From positions 1-27,126 of the forward strand of contig JAICEG010000010.1 in the NCBI GenBank assembly GCA_025924295.1: a stretch of 27,126 bases of DNA, given 5' to 3'. The notes under the pieces were generated by a model. The model made no database searches. It had not been told where the DNA came from and worked only from the letters and a program-made list of their open reading frames with translations. Of this stretch, positions 7,367 to 16,267 are shown piece after piece (position 1 is the first letter of the stretch; each line of letters starts with the position of its first letter). Origin of the DNA: Vicinamibacteria bacterium (GTDB lineage Bacteria; Acidobacteriota; Vicinamibacteria; Vicinamibacterales; UBA2999). A program made the translations under genes and the position numbers.

Positions 7367-8235
7367 TGGCTGTCCTGCTTGATAGAAATAGTCGGCTGAT
7401 TGTTCAGGGGCTTACCGGGCGTGAGGGCACCTTCCACGCCAAGGCCGCGGCGGCCTACGGAACGAAGGTCGTCGGTGGCGTGACTCCCGGAAAGGGAGGG
7501 ACGACCCACGAGGGATGGCCGATCTTCAACAGCGTGCACGACGCCGTTCGCGAAACGGGAGCGAACGCGAGCGTCATTTTCGTGCCGCCGCCGTTTGCAG
7601 CCGACGCGATCATGGAGGCGACCGACGCGGCCGTCGCGCTCGTCGTCTGCATCACGGAGGGCATTCCTACCATCGACATGCTGAAGGTCATGACCTTCAT
7701 GGAAGGGAAGTCCACGCGGCTCATCGGCCCCAACTGTCCGGGTATCATCACCGCGGGACAGGCGAAGGCCGGCATCATCCCTGGTCACATCTGCCGCGAG
7801 GGTCGCATCGGCATCGTGTCGAAGAGCGGCACGCTCACCTACGAGGCGATCCATCAGCTCTCGAAGCAGGGCATGGGGCAGACGACCTGCATCGGCATCG
7901 GAGGCGATCCGTTGATCGGAACCAGCTTCATCGATGCATTGAAGCTGTTCAAGGACGATCCTGACACCGACGCCGTCATCATGATCGGCGAGATTGGCGG
8001 TACGGCAGAGCAGGACGCCGCCGCTTACATCGCGAAAGAGTTCCGCAAGCCCGTTGTCGGGTTCATCGCGGGCCAGACGGCGCCGCCGGGGCGGCGCATG
8101 GGTCACGCCGGAGCGATCATTGCGGGTGGACAGGGGACGGCAGCCGAGAAGATGGAGGCGCTGACCAAAGCCGGCGTCCACGTCGTGAAGAGCCCGGCGG
8201 ACATGGGTGCGAAGATGCGCGAGGCGCTGGGGTAG
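7366..8235 (+). CDS. sucD: Succinyl-CoA synthetase, alpha subunit
   Basis: This is the catalytic phosphohistidine subunit of succinyl-CoA synthetase, 289 residues as expected. The N-terminal CoA-binding Rossmann domain starts LDRNSRLIVQGLTGREGTFH. RLIGPNCPGII and IGIVSKSGTLTYE are conserved active-site stretches, and the phosphorylated histidine is His247 in GRRMGHAGAI. The start is GTG, overlapping the sucC stop by one base. The junction to ndk (80 bp) holds direct repeats and no obvious terminator, so ndk may be read from the same transcript; the nearby nucleoside diphosphate kinase could equilibrate the nucleotide product. Confidence 0.98.
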   Translation: MAVLLDRNSRLIVQGLTGREGTFHAKAAAAYGTKVVGGVTPGKGGTTHEGWPIFNSVHDAVRETGANASVIFVPPPFAADAIMEATDAAVALVVCITEGIPTIDMLKVMTFMEGKSTRLIGPNCPGIITAGQAKAGIIPGHICREGRIGIVSKSGTLTYEAIHQLSKQGMGQTTCIGIGGDPLIGTSFIDALKLFKDDPDTDAVIMIGEIGGTAEQDAAAYIAKEFRKPVVGFIAGQTAPPGRRMGHAGAIIAGGQGTAAEKMEALTKAGVHVVKSPADMGAKMREALG

Positions 8236-8240
8236 AGCAC

Positions 8241-8310
8241 GAATTCTCGATTTGACGATCTTTGATTGTTGAGTCGTTGGTGATTGTTGATTCTCGATTG
8301 GTGATTGAGA
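8241..8310. repeat. Direct-repeat tract between sucD and ndk
   Basis: Two 10-mers each occur twice exactly: ATTCTCGATT at 8243-8252 and 8290-8299, and TGATTGTTGA at 8263-8272 and 8281-8290, with further GATTG units between. The tract is markedly AT-richer than its surroundings. It looks like a single arm of the repeat hairpins seen at other junctions, without a complementary partner. Function unknown. Confidence 0.65.
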
Positions 8311-8315
8311 GCTCG

Positions 8316-8729
8316 ATGGAACGAACGTTTGCGATTATCAAGCCGGACGCCGTTGCGAGCCGGAAGGCCGGTCAGATCCTGGCTCGTATCGAAGCTGCCG
8401 GGTTCACGGTGCGCGCGATGCGGCTGCAGCACCTGACGAAGAAGGAAGCGGAAGGGTTCTACGCAGTTCATCGTGAACGCCCCTTCTTTGGTGGCCTGAC
8501 CGACTTCATGTCATCCGGTCCCTGCATTCTGCTGGCGCTGGAGAAGCAGGACGCGATCAAAGCGTGGCGCACCACGATGGGAGCGACCGACCCGGCCAAG
8601 GCTGATGCCGGCACGCTCCGGAAGGATTTCGGCACCTCGATCGAGCGAAACGCGACGCACGGCTCCGACGCTCCTGAGACTGCAGCCTTCGAGTTGGGGT
8701 ACTTCTTCCGCGGGATGGAACTGATCTGA
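8316..8729 (+). CDS. ndk: Nucleoside diphosphate kinase
   Basis: Transfers the terminal phosphate between nucleoside di- and triphosphates through a phosphohistidine. From ATG 8316 it has 137 residues, the usual length, starting MERTFAIIKPDAV. The active-site histidine is His115 in RNATHGSD, and the nucleotide-binding segment ERPFFGGLTDFMSSGP is intact. Upstream in-frame codons come from the repeat tract and are not part of the gene. The palindrome at 8731 begins two bases after the stop. Confidence 0.97.
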   Translation: MERTFAIIKPDAVASRKAGQILARIEAAGFTVRAMRLQHLTKKEAEGFYAVHRERPFFGGLTDFMSSGPCILLALEKQDAIKAWRTTMGATDPAKADAGTLRKDFGTSIERNATHGSDAPETAAFELGYFFRGMELI

Positions 8730-8730
8730 A

Positions 8731-8753
8731 GTCCGGCTGAAGCCGGACGCTAC
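8731..8753. repeat. Palindromic repeat, copy 2, downstream of ndk
   Basis: The 18-base perfect palindrome GTCCGGCTGAAGCCGGAC (8731-8748) is followed by GCTAC. It is identical over 18 bases, and at 22 of 23 overall, to the copy inside kdsB at 1997-2019. It sits 2 bp after the ndk stop and 11 bp before the next start, so it may form an mRNA hairpin between the two genes. There is no U-tract. Confidence 0.85.
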
Positions 8754-8763
8754 GGCTGTCAAG

Positions 8764-8961
8764 GTGGGAAGAACACTGATTGTCCTCGGATTGCTGGTGG
8801 CTGGCGTCGGAGTCCTGATCAGTATGGGCCTTCCGATCGGCCGGCTGCCGGGTGACTTCACCATTCGAAGAGGGAACTTCACTTTCTACTTTCCGCTTGC
8901 CTCGTCCATCATCGCCAGCATCGTGTTCACGCTCGTCATGATGTTGCTGGGACGACGGTAA
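8764..8961 (+). CDS. Small DUF2905 family membrane protein
   Basis: A 65-residue protein with two hydrophobic helices (about residues 4-22 and 45-61) joined by the conserved loop GRLPGDFTIRRGNFTFYFPLA, which is the recognisable signature of the DUF2905 family. The function of the family is unknown to me. The GTG at 8764 is used because the family N-terminus (GRTLIVLG) starts there; no clear ribosome-binding site precedes it. It ends 45 bp before dcd, with a short AGCCGAGAG direct repeat between them. Confidence 0.85.
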   Translation: MGRTLIVLGLLVAGVGVLISMGLPIGRLPGDFTIRRGNFTFYFPLASSIIASIVFTLVMMLLGRR

Positions 8962-8975
8962 CGAACCAGGCCTGA

Positions 8976-8998
8976 AGCCGAGAGCCCGGAGCCGAGAG
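8976..8998. repeat. Short direct repeat between the DUF2905 gene and dcd
   Basis: AGCCGAGAG occurs exactly at 8976-8984 and 8990-8998. The second copy ends 8 bp before the dcd ATG, so its GAGAG could serve as a weak ribosome-binding site. Confidence 0.5.
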
Positions 8999-9006
8999 AC
9001 ACCACG

Positions 9007-9564
9007 ATGCCGTCGATCAAGGCCGACAAATGGATCAAGCGGATGGCGCTCGAGCACGGCATGATCGAGCCGTTCGAAGATCGCCAGGTGCGGCAGGGGG
9101 TCATTTCCTACGGGCTCTCTTCGTACGGCTACGACATCCGCGTCGCCGATGAGTTCAAGGTCTTCACGAACATCAACAACACGGTGGTCGATCCCAAGAA
9201 CTTCGACGATCGCTCGTTCGTCGACATGAAGACCGACGTGTGCATCATCCCGCCGAACTCGTTCGCCCTGGCCAAGACCGTCGAGTATTTCCGCATCCCG
9301 CGCGACGTCCTCACGGTGTGCGTCGGGAAGTCGACATATGCCAGGTGCGGGCTGATCGTGAACGTGACCCCGTTCGAGCCGGAATGGGAAGGCTACGTCA
9401 CGCTCGAGATTTCCAACACGACGCCGCTGCCGGCCAAGGTGTACGCCAACGAGGGGATCTCCCAGGTTCTGTTCTTCCAGAGTGACGAGATGTGCGAGGT
9501 CTCGTACGCCGACAAGAAGGGCAAGTACCAGAAACAGCAGGGCCTGACGCTGCCGCGGCTTTGA
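9007..9564 (+). CDS. dcd: dCTP deaminase
   Basis: Deaminates dCTP to dUTP, feeding dTMP synthesis. The 185-residue length suits the dUTPase-fold trimer family. Conserved segments are SSYGYDIRVADEF, IIPPNSFALAKTVEYFRIP, GKSTYARCGLIVNVTPFEPEWEGYVTLEISNTT with the catalytic Glu134, and SQVLFFQSDEMCE. Whether it is a plain deaminase or a bifunctional deaminase-dUTPase cannot be settled here. It lies 22 bp before hisS. Confidence 0.96.
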   Translation: MPSIKADKWIKRMALEHGMIEPFEDRQVRQGVISYGLSSYGYDIRVADEFKVFTNINNTVVDPKNFDDRSFVDMKTDVCIIPPNSFALAKTVEYFRIPRDVLTVCVGKSTYARCGLIVNVTPFEPEWEGYVTLEISNTTPLPAKVYANEGISQVLFFQSDEMCEVSYADKKGKYQKQQGLTLPRL

Positions 9565-9586
9565 TGCTTGGTGTCATGCTTCTGAG

Positions 9587-10945
9587 ATGACCCGCACAGA
9601 GCCAGCGCGCGGCATGCGCGACTACCTCCCGGAAGACATCCGGCGTCGAGAGTTCGTCATCGGTGTGATCCGCCGCGTCTACGAGCGCTACGGGTTCGAG
9701 CCGCTCGAAACACCGGCGGTCGAGAACCTTGAAACGCTGATGGGGAAGTACGGGGAAGAGGGCAATCAGCTCATCTTCAAGATCCTCAAGCGTGGAGAGC
9801 ACGAGGCAAGCGGTCAGGCGGACCTGGCGTTGCGCTACGACCTCACCGTCCCGCTGTCGCGCGTGGTCGCACACTATCAGAGCAAGCTGCCGCGTCTTTT
9901 CAAGCGCTACCAGATTCAGCCGGTGTGGCGCGCCGATCGTCCGGCGCGCGGTCGCTTCCGCGAGTTCTATCAGTGCGACGTCGATGCACTCGGCTCCACG
10001 TCGCCGGTGATCGAGGCGGAACTGTGCGCGGCAGTAGCGGCCGCGCTCACCGAACTCGGGTTTGAGGACTTCCACCTGCGCCTCAACCATCGCCAGCTGC
10101 TGACGGAGATCCTGGATGCCGCCGGCATCCCGGGCGAACTCCATGGCAGTGCGCTGGTCGCGCTCGACAAGCTCGACAAGATCAAGATGGAGGGCGTCGC
10201 GAAAGAGATGACCGAACGCGGCATCAGCGCCGAGGCCGTCGAGGCGCTTGCCGAGGTGTTCCGTGGCCGGATCGCGCTCGACGTGCTGACCGGCGACCCG
10301 ATGGCCGGTCTGCAAAGCGTGGCCGACTTCGTTTCGGGTGCCGACGACGACCCGCCTTCAATTGAGAACCTGCGACAGATATTCACGCTGACGCAGAACA
10401 CGCCGGCGGCCGGTCACGTGACCTTCGATCCAAGCCTGGCTCGCGGTTTGTCGTACTACACGGGCGCGATCATGGAAGTGAACGTGCCCGACCTCGCCGG
10501 CAGCCTCGGTGGCGGCGGACGCTACGACAACCTCGTGGGCATGTTCCTGGGCCAGAGCGTCCCGGCCTGCGGATTCTCGCTGGGTCTCGAACGGATTCTG
10601 GTCGTGATGGCGGAGCGCGGCATGTTTCCGCCAACGCTCGCGACAACGCCGGCGGACGTGATGATGGCGGTATTTGACGCGGCGGATGCGGCCCATGCCG
10701 TCCGGGTCGCAGGCCTCCTCCGGCAGTCCGGGCTCCGTGTCATGGTCTATCCGGATGCCGACAAGATCGGCAAGCAGATCAAGTACGCTGATTCTCTGGG
10801 GATTCCGTTCGTCGCGATTCTCGGGAGCAACGAGATCGCGGCAGCGCAGGTGACCGTGAAGAACCTGAAGACCCAGACCCAGGCGACCTACGATCAAGCC
10901 GCCGCCGGCGGCGCCATTCTCGAGGGACTGAAGCAACGTGGCTGA
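9587..10945 (+). CDS. hisS: Histidyl-tRNA synthetase
   Basis: Charges tRNA-His; class II synthetase, 452 residues. It shows the N-terminal ARGMRDYLPED, motif 1 region, the YDLTVPLSR segment, motif 2 (RYQIQPVWRADRPARGRFRE then FYQCDVDALG), the histidine-specific SLARGLSYYTGAIMEV, motif 3 GFSLGLERI, and a C-terminal anticodon-binding domain (about 350-450). It is not the catalytically dead HisZ, since the histidine motifs are intact. The end overlaps the GTG start of aspS by 8 bp, so the two synthetases are cotranslated. Confidence 0.97.
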   Translation: MTRTEPARGMRDYLPEDIRRREFVIGVIRRVYERYGFEPLETPAVENLETLMGKYGEEGNQLIFKILKRGEHEASGQADLALRYDLTVPLSRVVAHYQSKLPRLFKRYQIQPVWRADRPARGRFREFYQCDVDALGSTSPVIEAELCAAVAAALTELGFEDFHLRLNHRQLLTEILDAAGIPGELHGSALVALDKLDKIKMEGVAKEMTERGISAEAVEALAEVFRGRIALDVLTGDPMAGLQSVADFVSGADDDPPSIENLRQIFTLTQNTPAAGHVTFDPSLARGLSYYTGAIMEVNVPDLAGSLGGGGRYDNLVGMFLGQSVPACGFSLGLERILVVMAERGMFPPTLATTPADVMMAVFDAADAAHAVRVAGLLRQSGLRVMVYPDADKIGKQIKYADSLGIPFVAILGSNEIAAAQVTVKNLKTQTQATYDQAAAGGAILEGLKQRG

Positions 10946-12709
10946 GCAACTTGGAGACCTGACTCGCACGCACACCTGCGGCGTGCTCCGCACGACCGAC
11001 GTCGATGCTGACGTCGTGCTGCTCGGATGGGTGCATCGCGTGCGCGACCTGGGCGGGGTGCTGTTCATCGACGTTCGCGATCGGGGTGGCGTGACGCAGG
11101 TCGTGTTCGACAAGGACGACGAGGCGCTGATGAACAAGGCGAAGCGCCTGCGCTCCGAATACGTCGTGGGCGTGACCGGGCGCGTGCGGCGGCGATCGCC
11201 GGAGACGGTGAACGCCAAGCTCCCGACGGGTGAGGTCGAGGTCGTCGTGCGGCAGCTCGTCGTCCTCAACGAAGCCAAGACGCCGCCCTTCCCGATCGCG
11301 GACGATTCCCCGGTCTCCGAGGATGTTCGTCTGAAGTACCGGTATCTCGACCTGCGCAGGCCCAGGCTTCAGGGCAACATCATCCTGCGCCACAAGTTGA
11401 CGACGGCGATCCGGAAGTATTTCGATGCGAATGGCTTTCTCGAGATCGAGACGCCGATCCTCACCAAGTCTACGCCCGAGGGCGCACGCGACTACCTGGT
11501 ACCAAGTCGCGTACACGAAGGTGAGTTCTTCGCGCTTCCGCAGTCGCCACAGATCTTCAAGCAGATCCTGATGATTGCCGGCATGGACCGGTACGTGCAG
11601 ATCTGCAAGTGCTTTCGCGACGAGGACCTGCGCGCCGACCGCCAGCCCGAGTTCACCCAGGTCGACGTGGAGATGTCGTTTGCCAGGCCCGAAACCATCT
11701 TCGGGATCATCGAGCCGCTGATGGTCGATATCTTCGCCGTCGTCGGCCGGACGATCGAGACGCCGTTTCCGCGGATGGCGTACTCGGAAGCCATGGCGAC
11801 ATACGGATCGGACAAGCCGGACCTGCGCTGCGGGATGCCGATCCAGGACCTGCGTGAAGTGTTCCGCGAGTCGTCGTTCGAGGTCTTCCGGAAGATCGTC
11901 GCTGAGGGGGGCACGGTCCGCGGCTTCGTCGTCCCGAGTGCAGGCGGTTACTCGCGGAGCGCTGTCGATGCGGTCGTCGGCCAGGAGAAAGCCCAGGGGC
12001 GGCACCTCCTGTGGGCGCGTCGGGCAGAGGACGGTACGATCACTTCGTCGTTCCCGAGGGCCGTGGGCGAGGAGACGGTGCGGCGCCTTCTCGACGCGAG
12101 CGACACGCAGAACGGGCAACTCCTGTTCGTGGTGGCGGGTGAGCCCGACACGGCATCGAAGGCGCTCGGCCAGTTGCGCCTGATGCTCGCGAAGAAGGAC
12201 GGCCTGCTCGATGGCGAGACGTTTGCTTTCACGTGGGTCGTGGACTTTCCGTTGCTCGAGTGGGACGCGGACGAGAAGCGCTACGTGTCGATGCACCATC
12301 CGTTCACATCGCCCCTCGACGACGACGTGGCGAAGCTCGCCGCCGAGCCGGGCGCGGCACGCGCCAAGGCGTACGATCTCGTCCTGAACGGCAGTGAGAT
12401 TGGCGGCGGCAGCATCCGAATTCATGACGCCGATACGCAGCGGCGGATCTTCTCGCTGCTCAACATCAGCGACGAGGAGGCGAAGCTGCGCTTTGGTTTC
12501 TTCCTCGAGGCGCTCGAATACGGAACACCGCCGCACGGCGGCATCGCGCTCGGGTTGGACCGCATTGCCGCGATTCTCGGCAATGAGAGCTCGATTCGCG
12601 AGGTCATCGCGTTCCCCAAGACAGCGGCGGCGGTCGATCTCATGTCGGACGCGCCCTCGGCAGTCGACCAGAAACAGTTACGGGAATTGCATCTTCAGAT
12701 TCGCAAGTC

Positions 12710-12713
<4 letters not shown>
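10938..12713 (+). CDS. aspS: Aspartyl-tRNA synthetase, bacterial type
   Basis: Charges tRNA-Asp; 591 residues. The N-terminal OB-fold anticodon-binding domain (about 1-110, GWVHRVRDLGGVLFIDVRDRGG) is followed by the class II catalytic core with LKYRYLDLRRP, TPEGARDYLVPSR, CFRDEDLRADRQPEFTQ (motif 2) and GIALGLDRI (motif 3). The bacterial GAD insertion (about 290-420) is present but weakly conserved. The RDLGG loop has leucine where the non-discriminating Pseudomonas enzyme, as I recall, has histidine, which hints at a discriminating enzyme; that is inference. The start is GTG inside the end of hisS. The stop overlaps the phoH start (ATGA). Confidence 0.97.
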
Positions 12714-13667
<954 letters not shown>

Positions 13668-13678
<11 letters not shown>

Positions 13679-14141
13679 CGGTCCCTCCAAACGCATGCCG
13701 GCCGGAAGGCCGGCGCCGCTGTCGGTGGAAGTCGTCAATGCAGGGCGCCTGCGTGCGCCCGGACTCGCCGCCTGGTTGCAGGCCACGGCGCCGCGATCCG
13801 CCCGGGGCGCGGTGGTCGTGGCGCTGGTGTCGGACGTGCGTGTGCAGAAGCTCAACGCAAGATACCGCGCAAAGAACACCCCTACGGACGTGCTTTCCTT
13901 CGCTGCCGAGGAGCCCGGTTTTCTCGGGGAAGTCGTGATTGCGAGCGGAGTTGCGAGGCGTCAGGCCCGGCTGGGCGGCCATTCGGTTCAGGTTGAGCTG
14001 CGGGTCCTGGCCTTGCACGGTCTCCTGCACCTTCTTGGCTATGATCACGAGCACGATGACGGCCGGATGGCCCGGGTTGAGCGTCGTCTGCGGCGGAAGG
14101 GTGGCTTGCGCGAAGGTCTGATCGAGCGGGGTCGGAAATGA
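13668..14141 (+). CDS. ybeY: Endoribonuclease YbeY (rRNA maturation factor)
   Basis: Metal-dependent RNase for 16S rRNA 3' maturation and ribosome quality control. The zinc-binding signature HGLLHLLGYDH is in the C-terminal half, and RAKNTPTDVLSF is the other hallmark. The start is uncertain: GTG 13662, ATG 13668, ATG 13695 and GTG 13725 are all in frame. The family normally starts near SVEVVN, which is at 13722, so the early starts add about 18 residues (GPSKRMPAGRPAPL) that coincide with a palindrome at 13697-13714. I use ATG 13668 because overlapping junctions are the rule in this series; the later starts are quite possible. Its stop overlaps the next gene (ATGA). Confidence 0.93.
13697..13714. 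repeat. GC-rich palindrome in the 5' end of ybeY
   Basis: GCCGGCC (13697-13703) and GGCCGGC (13708-13714) pair perfectly over 7 bp around GGAA. It resembles the 1997/8731 element in having a GAAG centre flanked by CCGG arms and in its C-rich right flank, but is not identical. It lies either in the leader or in the coding extension of ybeY, depending on the start. Confidence 0.55.
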
Positions 14142-15364
14142 CTCCACTTGCGCTGTTCCTCCTCGGCCTCGCGACCATGTTCCTTGGCGTAGTGCAGGCC
14201 GCCTTCAGTACGCTCATGCGACTGTCGCTGAGGCTGATGGCCGAACGCGGGGGGCGCGACGATCGCCTCGGTCACTACCTCGACGACCCCCTGCAGCTGT
14301 TCGTCCCGGTTCGCCTGCTCATCGGCGTGTGCACCGTGCTGGCCGGCGCGCTCATCGCGCGTTTGAGCGACATCCACGACGGTCTGTCGGTGACGACCTT
14401 CATCGTGTCGCTCGTCGCGTTCGTTGTCCTCTGCGAGCACGTGCTGCCGATGCTGATCGTGCGGCGTGACCCGGAGGGCGTGCTCGACTTCCTGCTGCCA
14501 GTGTTTCATCCCATAGCCCAGCTCCTGACACCGGTGACAGCGACGATCCTCCAGGTGATCGGTGTTCGCCGGGAAGTACCGAACGGAACGACGGACGCGG
14601 CGCAGCAAGCCCCGGCCAAGGAAGGCGAGCAGGAAGAAGGGACGATCTCGCAGGAGGAGGGACGCGAGCTCCTGCAGTCGATCGTCGATTTCACCGAGAC
14701 CGTCGTCCGCGAAGTCATGACCCCGCGGCCGGACATCGTGGCCATCCGTGCGGACGCGACGCTCCAGGACCTCCGCACGCTGTTCCGCGAGGAGCAGTAC
14801 TCGCGCATGCCGGTCTATCGCGACAATCTCGACAACATTCTCGGCATCGTGTTCGTGAAGGATCTCGTGGCGTTACCGCCCACCGCCGAACCGCCGTTGA
14901 CGACTCTGATGCGGCCGGCGTACTTCGTGCCCGAGAGCAAGCGCGTATCGGAGCTACTCAAGGAGATGCAGCGCCGCCAAGCGCAGATGGCGGTCGTCGT
15001 CGATGAGTACGGCGGAACCGGCGGGCTCGTGACCGTCGAGGACCTGCTCGAGGAGATCGTCGGGGAAATCCGCGACGAGTACGACGTGGAGAGCGAAACA
15101 GTCGTAGACGAAGGCGACGGTGTCTTTGTGTTCAGTGGAAAGGTCAACGTCGACGAGGTGCGCGACCGCCTTGGCGTCGATATCGAGCGCGAAGGCTTCG
15201 AGACCGTCGGAGGCTATCTGCTCTCGTCGCTGGGCCGCATGCCATATCTGGGTGAAGTCGTCGATATCGATGCGCTCTCATTCGAGGTGCTCGAGGTGGA
15301 ACGCCGTCGCGTCACGAAGATCAGGGCACGGCGACGCAAGGATGCGGCAGCTACCGCCGAATGA
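14138..15364 (+). CDS. CNNM/CorC-type membrane protein with CBS pair
   Basis: A 408-residue integral membrane protein. The N-terminal half has about three to four hydrophobic helices (residues about 2-22, 55-72, 85-105, 120-140; DUF21/CNNM-like). A Glu/Gln-rich linker (about 150-175) leads to a CBS domain pair (about 190-320; VMTPRPDIVAI, SRMPVYRDNLDNILGIV, AVVVDEYGGTGGLVTVEDLLEEIVGEI) and a C-terminal CorC/HlyC domain (about 330-395). Family members are linked to magnesium/cobalt export or resistance; the older hemolysin name is not supported here. Two other Mg-transport families, MgtE and CorA, are also in this window. It overlaps ybeY and era by 4 bp each. Confidence 0.93.
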   Translation: MTPLALFLLGLATMFLGVVQAAFSTLMRLSLRLMAERGGRDDRLGHYLDDPLQLFVPVRLLIGVCTVLAGALIARLSDIHDGLSVTTFIVSLVAFVVLCEHVLPMLIVRRDPEGVLDFLLPVFHPIAQLLTPVTATILQVIGVRREVPNGTTDAAQQAPAKEGEQEEGTISQEEGRELLQSIVDFTETVVREVMTPRPDIVAIRADATLQDLRTLFREEQYSRMPVYRDNLDNILGIVFVKDLVALPPTAEPPLTTLMRPAYFVPESKRVSELLKEMQRRQAQMAVVVDEYGGTGGLVTVEDLLEEIVGEIRDEYDVESETVVDEGDGVFVFSGKVNVDEVRDRLGVDIEREGFETVGGYLLSSLGRMPYLGEVVDIDALSFEVLEVERRRVTKIRARRRKDAAATAE

Positions 15365-16254
15365 AGGCTGGGTTCGTTTCGTTCATCGGCCGGCCGAATG
15401 CCGGTAAATCCACGCTGCTCAATCGCATCGTCGGCCAGAAGCTCGCCATCGTCTCCAACAAGCCACAAACCACGCGAACTCGTGTCGTTGGCGTAAAGAA
15501 CTATCCCGATGGCCAGGTCGTATTCGTGGACACACCCGGCGTCCACAAGCCCACGCATCGGATGAACGTGCGCATGGTCGATGTCGCGCTCGAGGCGATG
15601 CGCGAGGTCGACGTGCTGGCGCTCGTCGTCGACACCTCGGTGAAACCGGGTCCCGGTGACCGCTACATGGTCGACGCGATCAAGGACGTCAAGGTACCGG
15701 TGCTGCTGGTGCTCAGCAAGGTGGACACGATCGCCAAACATCGCCTGCTGCCGCTCATCGACCACTACCGTCACGCGTATCCGTTCGTCGAGATCGTGCC
15801 GGTCTCGGCCATGAACGGGACCAATATCGATACGCTCGAACGGCTCTTCCTCCAATACCTCCCGGAAGGAGAGCCGCTGTATCCTCCCGACTACCTCACG
15901 GATCAGACCGAGCGATTCTTCGTCTCCGAGATCGTTCGCGAGCAGGTGCTCGAGCTTACGCGCGACGAGTTGCCGTTCTCGACGGCTGTCGTCGTCGATC
16001 GGTTCGACGAGAGTGAAGCGACGCTCCTGAAGCTCTATTGCACGATCCTGGTCGAGCGTGAATCGCAGAAGGGAATCGTCGTCGGCAAGGGCGGCGACAT
16101 GATCAAGCAGATTGGCACGGCAGCCCGCATCGCGCTCGAAGCACACTTCGAGTCGCGCGTGTTCCTCGATCTCCATGTGAAGGTCAAGTCGGAGTGGCGT
16201 AACGACGAGCGGGCGCTCGACGAGATCAACCTGCAGAACCGGGGTAGACAGTAA
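15361..16254 (+). CDS. era: GTPase Era
   Basis: Ribosome-assembly GTPase that binds the 3' end of 16S rRNA. The GTPase domain shows G1 GRPNAGKS (residues 10-17), the switch segment KPQTTRTR, G3 DTPG (57-60), a G4 written SKVD (119-122) rather than the usual NKxD, and G5 SAMNG. The C-terminal KH domain has GIVVGKGGDMIKQIG. Length 297 is normal. It closes the phoH-ybeY-corC-era series, whose products act on 16S rRNA maturation. The stop lies 13 bp from the convergent PilZ gene stop. Confidence 0.97.
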   Translation: MKAGFVSFIGRPNAGKSTLLNRIVGQKLAIVSNKPQTTRTRVVGVKNYPDGQVVFVDTPGVHKPTHRMNVRMVDVALEAMREVDVLALVVDTSVKPGPGDRYMVDAIKDVKVPVLLVLSKVDTIAKHRLLPLIDHYRHAYPFVEIVPVSAMNGTNIDTLERLFLQYLPEGEPLYPPDYLTDQTERFFVSEIVREQVLELTRDELPFSTAVVVDRFDESEATLLKLYCTILVERESQKGIVVGKGGDMIKQIGTAARIALEAHFESRVFLDLHVKVKSEWRNDERALDEINLQNRGRQ

Positions 16255-16267
16255 GAGCCACTGCCCG

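Noticed and set aside
10116..10131. Palindrome GATGCCGCCGGCATC in hisS
   Set aside because: It falls in a conserved part of HisRS (LDAAGIP), has no second copy in the window, and is explained by codon use.
10779..12536. A 585-codon minus-strand frame opposite aspS
   Set aside because: Antisense to a clearly real AspRS; composition is dominated by Arg, His, Asp and Leu as in other GC-rich shadow frames.
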